Shown here piece by piece: positions 62,884 through 64,000 of a stretch of 64,000 nt of DNA. Under the pieces are notes generated by a model. It searched no databases. It had not been told where the DNA came from and was given only the letters and a program-made list of their open reading frames with translations. The stretch is from Nocardioides sp. PD653-B2. GTDB lineage: Bacteria > Actinomycetota > Actinomycetes > Propionibacteriales > Nocardioidaceae. The position numbers and the translations under genes are program-made. How positions within the stretch are numbered: the first letter of the stretch is position 1; each line of letters starts with the position of its first letter. The stretch spans positions 32,425-96,424 of the forward strand of contig NZ_BDJE01000011.1 of assembly GCF_002117935.1 (NCBI RefSeq), written 5' to 3'.

Positions 62884-64000
62884 GTGACTGACCGCCCCGC
62901 CGACCCTAGCTCGGACCCCAGCTCGGACCCCAGCGCCGTCGACCCCGCCGACTACCCCCGCAAGGTGCTGTTCGTGGCGGGTGCGGGACGCAGTGGGACG
63001 AGCACGATGGCCGGGCTGATGCAGATCATGGGGCTGCACGTGCCGCAGCCCGAGGTGGTGGCCGACGAGACCAACCCGAAGGGCTTCGGAGAGCCGGCCT
63101 GGGTGGTCGAGAACCACGACCGGCTGCTCAGGGAGGCGGGCGTCCAGGTCAGCGACTCCCGGCCCGACGCGTGGTTCGAGACCGGGCGGGTCTCCACCAG
63201 GGAGCAGGAGCGGATCCGCGCCGCCGAGTGGCTGGAGAGCCACTTCAGCGAGGCGCCCGGCAACACCGAGCTCGTGGTCAAGGACCCGCGGCTGAGCTGG
63301 TTCCTGTCGCTGTGGCGGGTCGCCGCGGTCCGCACCGGCGCGACGCCGGTCTTCGCGACCATGCTCCGCCCGCCGGCCGAGGTGGTCGGCAGCAAGCAGA
63401 CCTACTACAAGAACCGGCTGGGCTCGGCCCACCTCGCCGCCTCCTGGCTGAACATGCTGCTCCACACCGAGCGCGCCACCCGCGAGTCGGTCGCCGACGG
63501 CGGCCGGGTGTTCGTGCGGTACGCCGACCTGCTCGACGACTGGACCCGCGTCGTGATGCAGCTCGGCGAGCGGCTCGACCTCCAGCACGTCATGCACGCC
63601 CGCAGCGAGGCGATCCGCGACGGGCACCGCTTCGTCGACCCGAGCCTGCGCCGGATGACGCTGAGCCTCGACGACCTCGGCCTCCCGCCCCGGCTGCACG
63701 AGCTGACCGGCGAGACGTGGGAGGAGCTCAACAAGCTCGCCGAGCCCGGCGGGGACACCCCCGCCGCGCACCAGGCGCTCGACCAGCTGCGCGAGGCGTA
63801 CGTCGAGCTCTACGAGGAGGCCGAGGCGATCTCGCGCTCCTCCGTCGTGGCCGCCGAGCAGCGCACCCGCAAGCAGCTGAGGGGGGCCGCGCCCGCGCCC
63901 GCAGCGCCGTCGCGGGTCGACAAGGTGCCGCACCGTCTCCGCGCCGCGGTCCCGGCACCGATGCGGCGCGGTCTGCGCAAGATGCTGGGCCGCAGCAGGT
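62884..64000 (+). CDS. sulfotransferase-family protein, truncated by the window edge
   Basis: The frame from GTG 62884 stays open for 372 codons to the end of the window. It has the 5'-phosphosulfate loop AGAGRSGTSTM near 33-43, KDPRLSW near 138 and the TMLRPPAEVV region. These are features of bacterial PAPS-dependent sulfotransferases. The acidic/Ser-rich first 25 residues are disordered. With the adjacent glycosyltransferase it probably modifies a surface glycan. The 3' end is missing. Confidence 0.85.
   Translation, partial: MTDRPADPSSDPSSDPSAVDPADYPRKVLFVAGAGRSGTSTMAGLMQIMGLHVPQPEVVADETNPKGFGEPAWVVENHDRLLREAGVQVSDSRPDAWFETGRVSTREQERIRAAEWLESHFSEAPGNTELVVKDPRLSWFLSLWRVAAVRTGATPVFATMLRPPAEVVGSKQTYYKNRLGSAHLAASWLNMLLHTERATRESVADGGRVFVRYADLLDDWTRVVMQLGERLDLQHVMHARSEAIRDGHRFVDPSLRRMTLSLDDLGLPPRLHELTGETWEELNKLAEPGGDTPAAHQALDQLREAYVELYEEAEAISRSSVVAAEQRTRKQLRGAAPAPAAPSRVDKVPHRLRAAVPAPMRRGLRKMLGRSR

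Overview
The window is very GC-rich and densely coded, with many GTG starts and 4-base ATGA/GTGA gene overlaps. It carries actinobacterial hallmarks: the tilS-hpt-ftsH-folEPBK-DUF3180 block, KstR-type operators, ROK and SigE-family regulators, and a glycine-rich type VII-like secretion pair. Together these point to the chromosome of a Nocardioides-like member of the Propionibacteriales. The genus is an inference. No rRNA, tRNA, CRISPR array or insertion sequence was seen, and no gap between genes exceeds about 300 bases.

Region 1 (1-20.6 kb) is a catabolic island. A class III aminotransferase faces a rightward operon: SIS-domain enzyme, ribose-type ABC ATPase and permease (no binding protein), SDR dehydrogenase, an iron-sulfur flavin oxidoreductase of the trimethylamine dehydrogenase type, and a dedicated EtfB/EtfA pair. 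Converging on it is a leftward operon of two TIM-barrel sugar isomerase/epimerase-like proteins and two Gfo/Idh/MocA dehydrogenases. One of these dehydrogenases strongly resembles levoglucosan dehydrogenase, and the four-gene set matches the oxidise / beta-eliminate / hydrate / re-reduce logic of levoglucosan and 3-keto-glycoside breakdown. A divergent ROK regulator with a tandem direct-repeat operator sits beside it. A second ROK regulator, a KDPG aldolase, a 3Fe-4S ferredoxin, an alpha/beta hydrolase and a desaturase-Rieske fusion protein (MocD plus MocE-like) complete the island.

Region 2 (20.7-31.2 kb) holds mixed genes: a lipoprotein, two type VII-like secreted proteins, a SigE-family sigma factor with a membrane partner, an orphan PTS IIA, a SnoaL-like protein, RNase HI, a secreted EEP-type nuclease/phosphatase, a thioesterase, a divergent HxlR regulator/quinone reductase pair, a PrmC-related methyltransferase and small membrane proteins.

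Region 3 (31.2-35.5 kb) consists of two transcription units. Each is preceded by a 14-bp KstR-type box, suggesting steroid or lipid catabolism (old-yellow-enzyme family oxidoreductase; DapB-like reductase, SDR, metallo-beta-lactamase fold hydrolase).

Region 4 (35.5-49.6 kb) contains a TPP riboswitch controlling thiBPQ thiamine uptake, a PAP2 phosphatase, an NlpC/P60 cell-wall hydrolase, an acyl-CoA oxidase, inorganic pyrophosphatase, a PBP4-type carboxypeptidase, a DUF2342 metalloprotease-like protein and tilS.

Region 5 (49.7-64 kb) runs from a secreted Ig-like protein through hpt, ftsH and the folate genes to a double-GNAT acetyltransferase. A quaternary-amine osmoprotectant ABC system follows, with its ATPase gene divergent from the permease and binding-protein genes. 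The window ends in a GT2 glycosyltransferase and a truncated sulfotransferase. Three short dispersed repeat types lie at gene 3' ends across regions 3-5.
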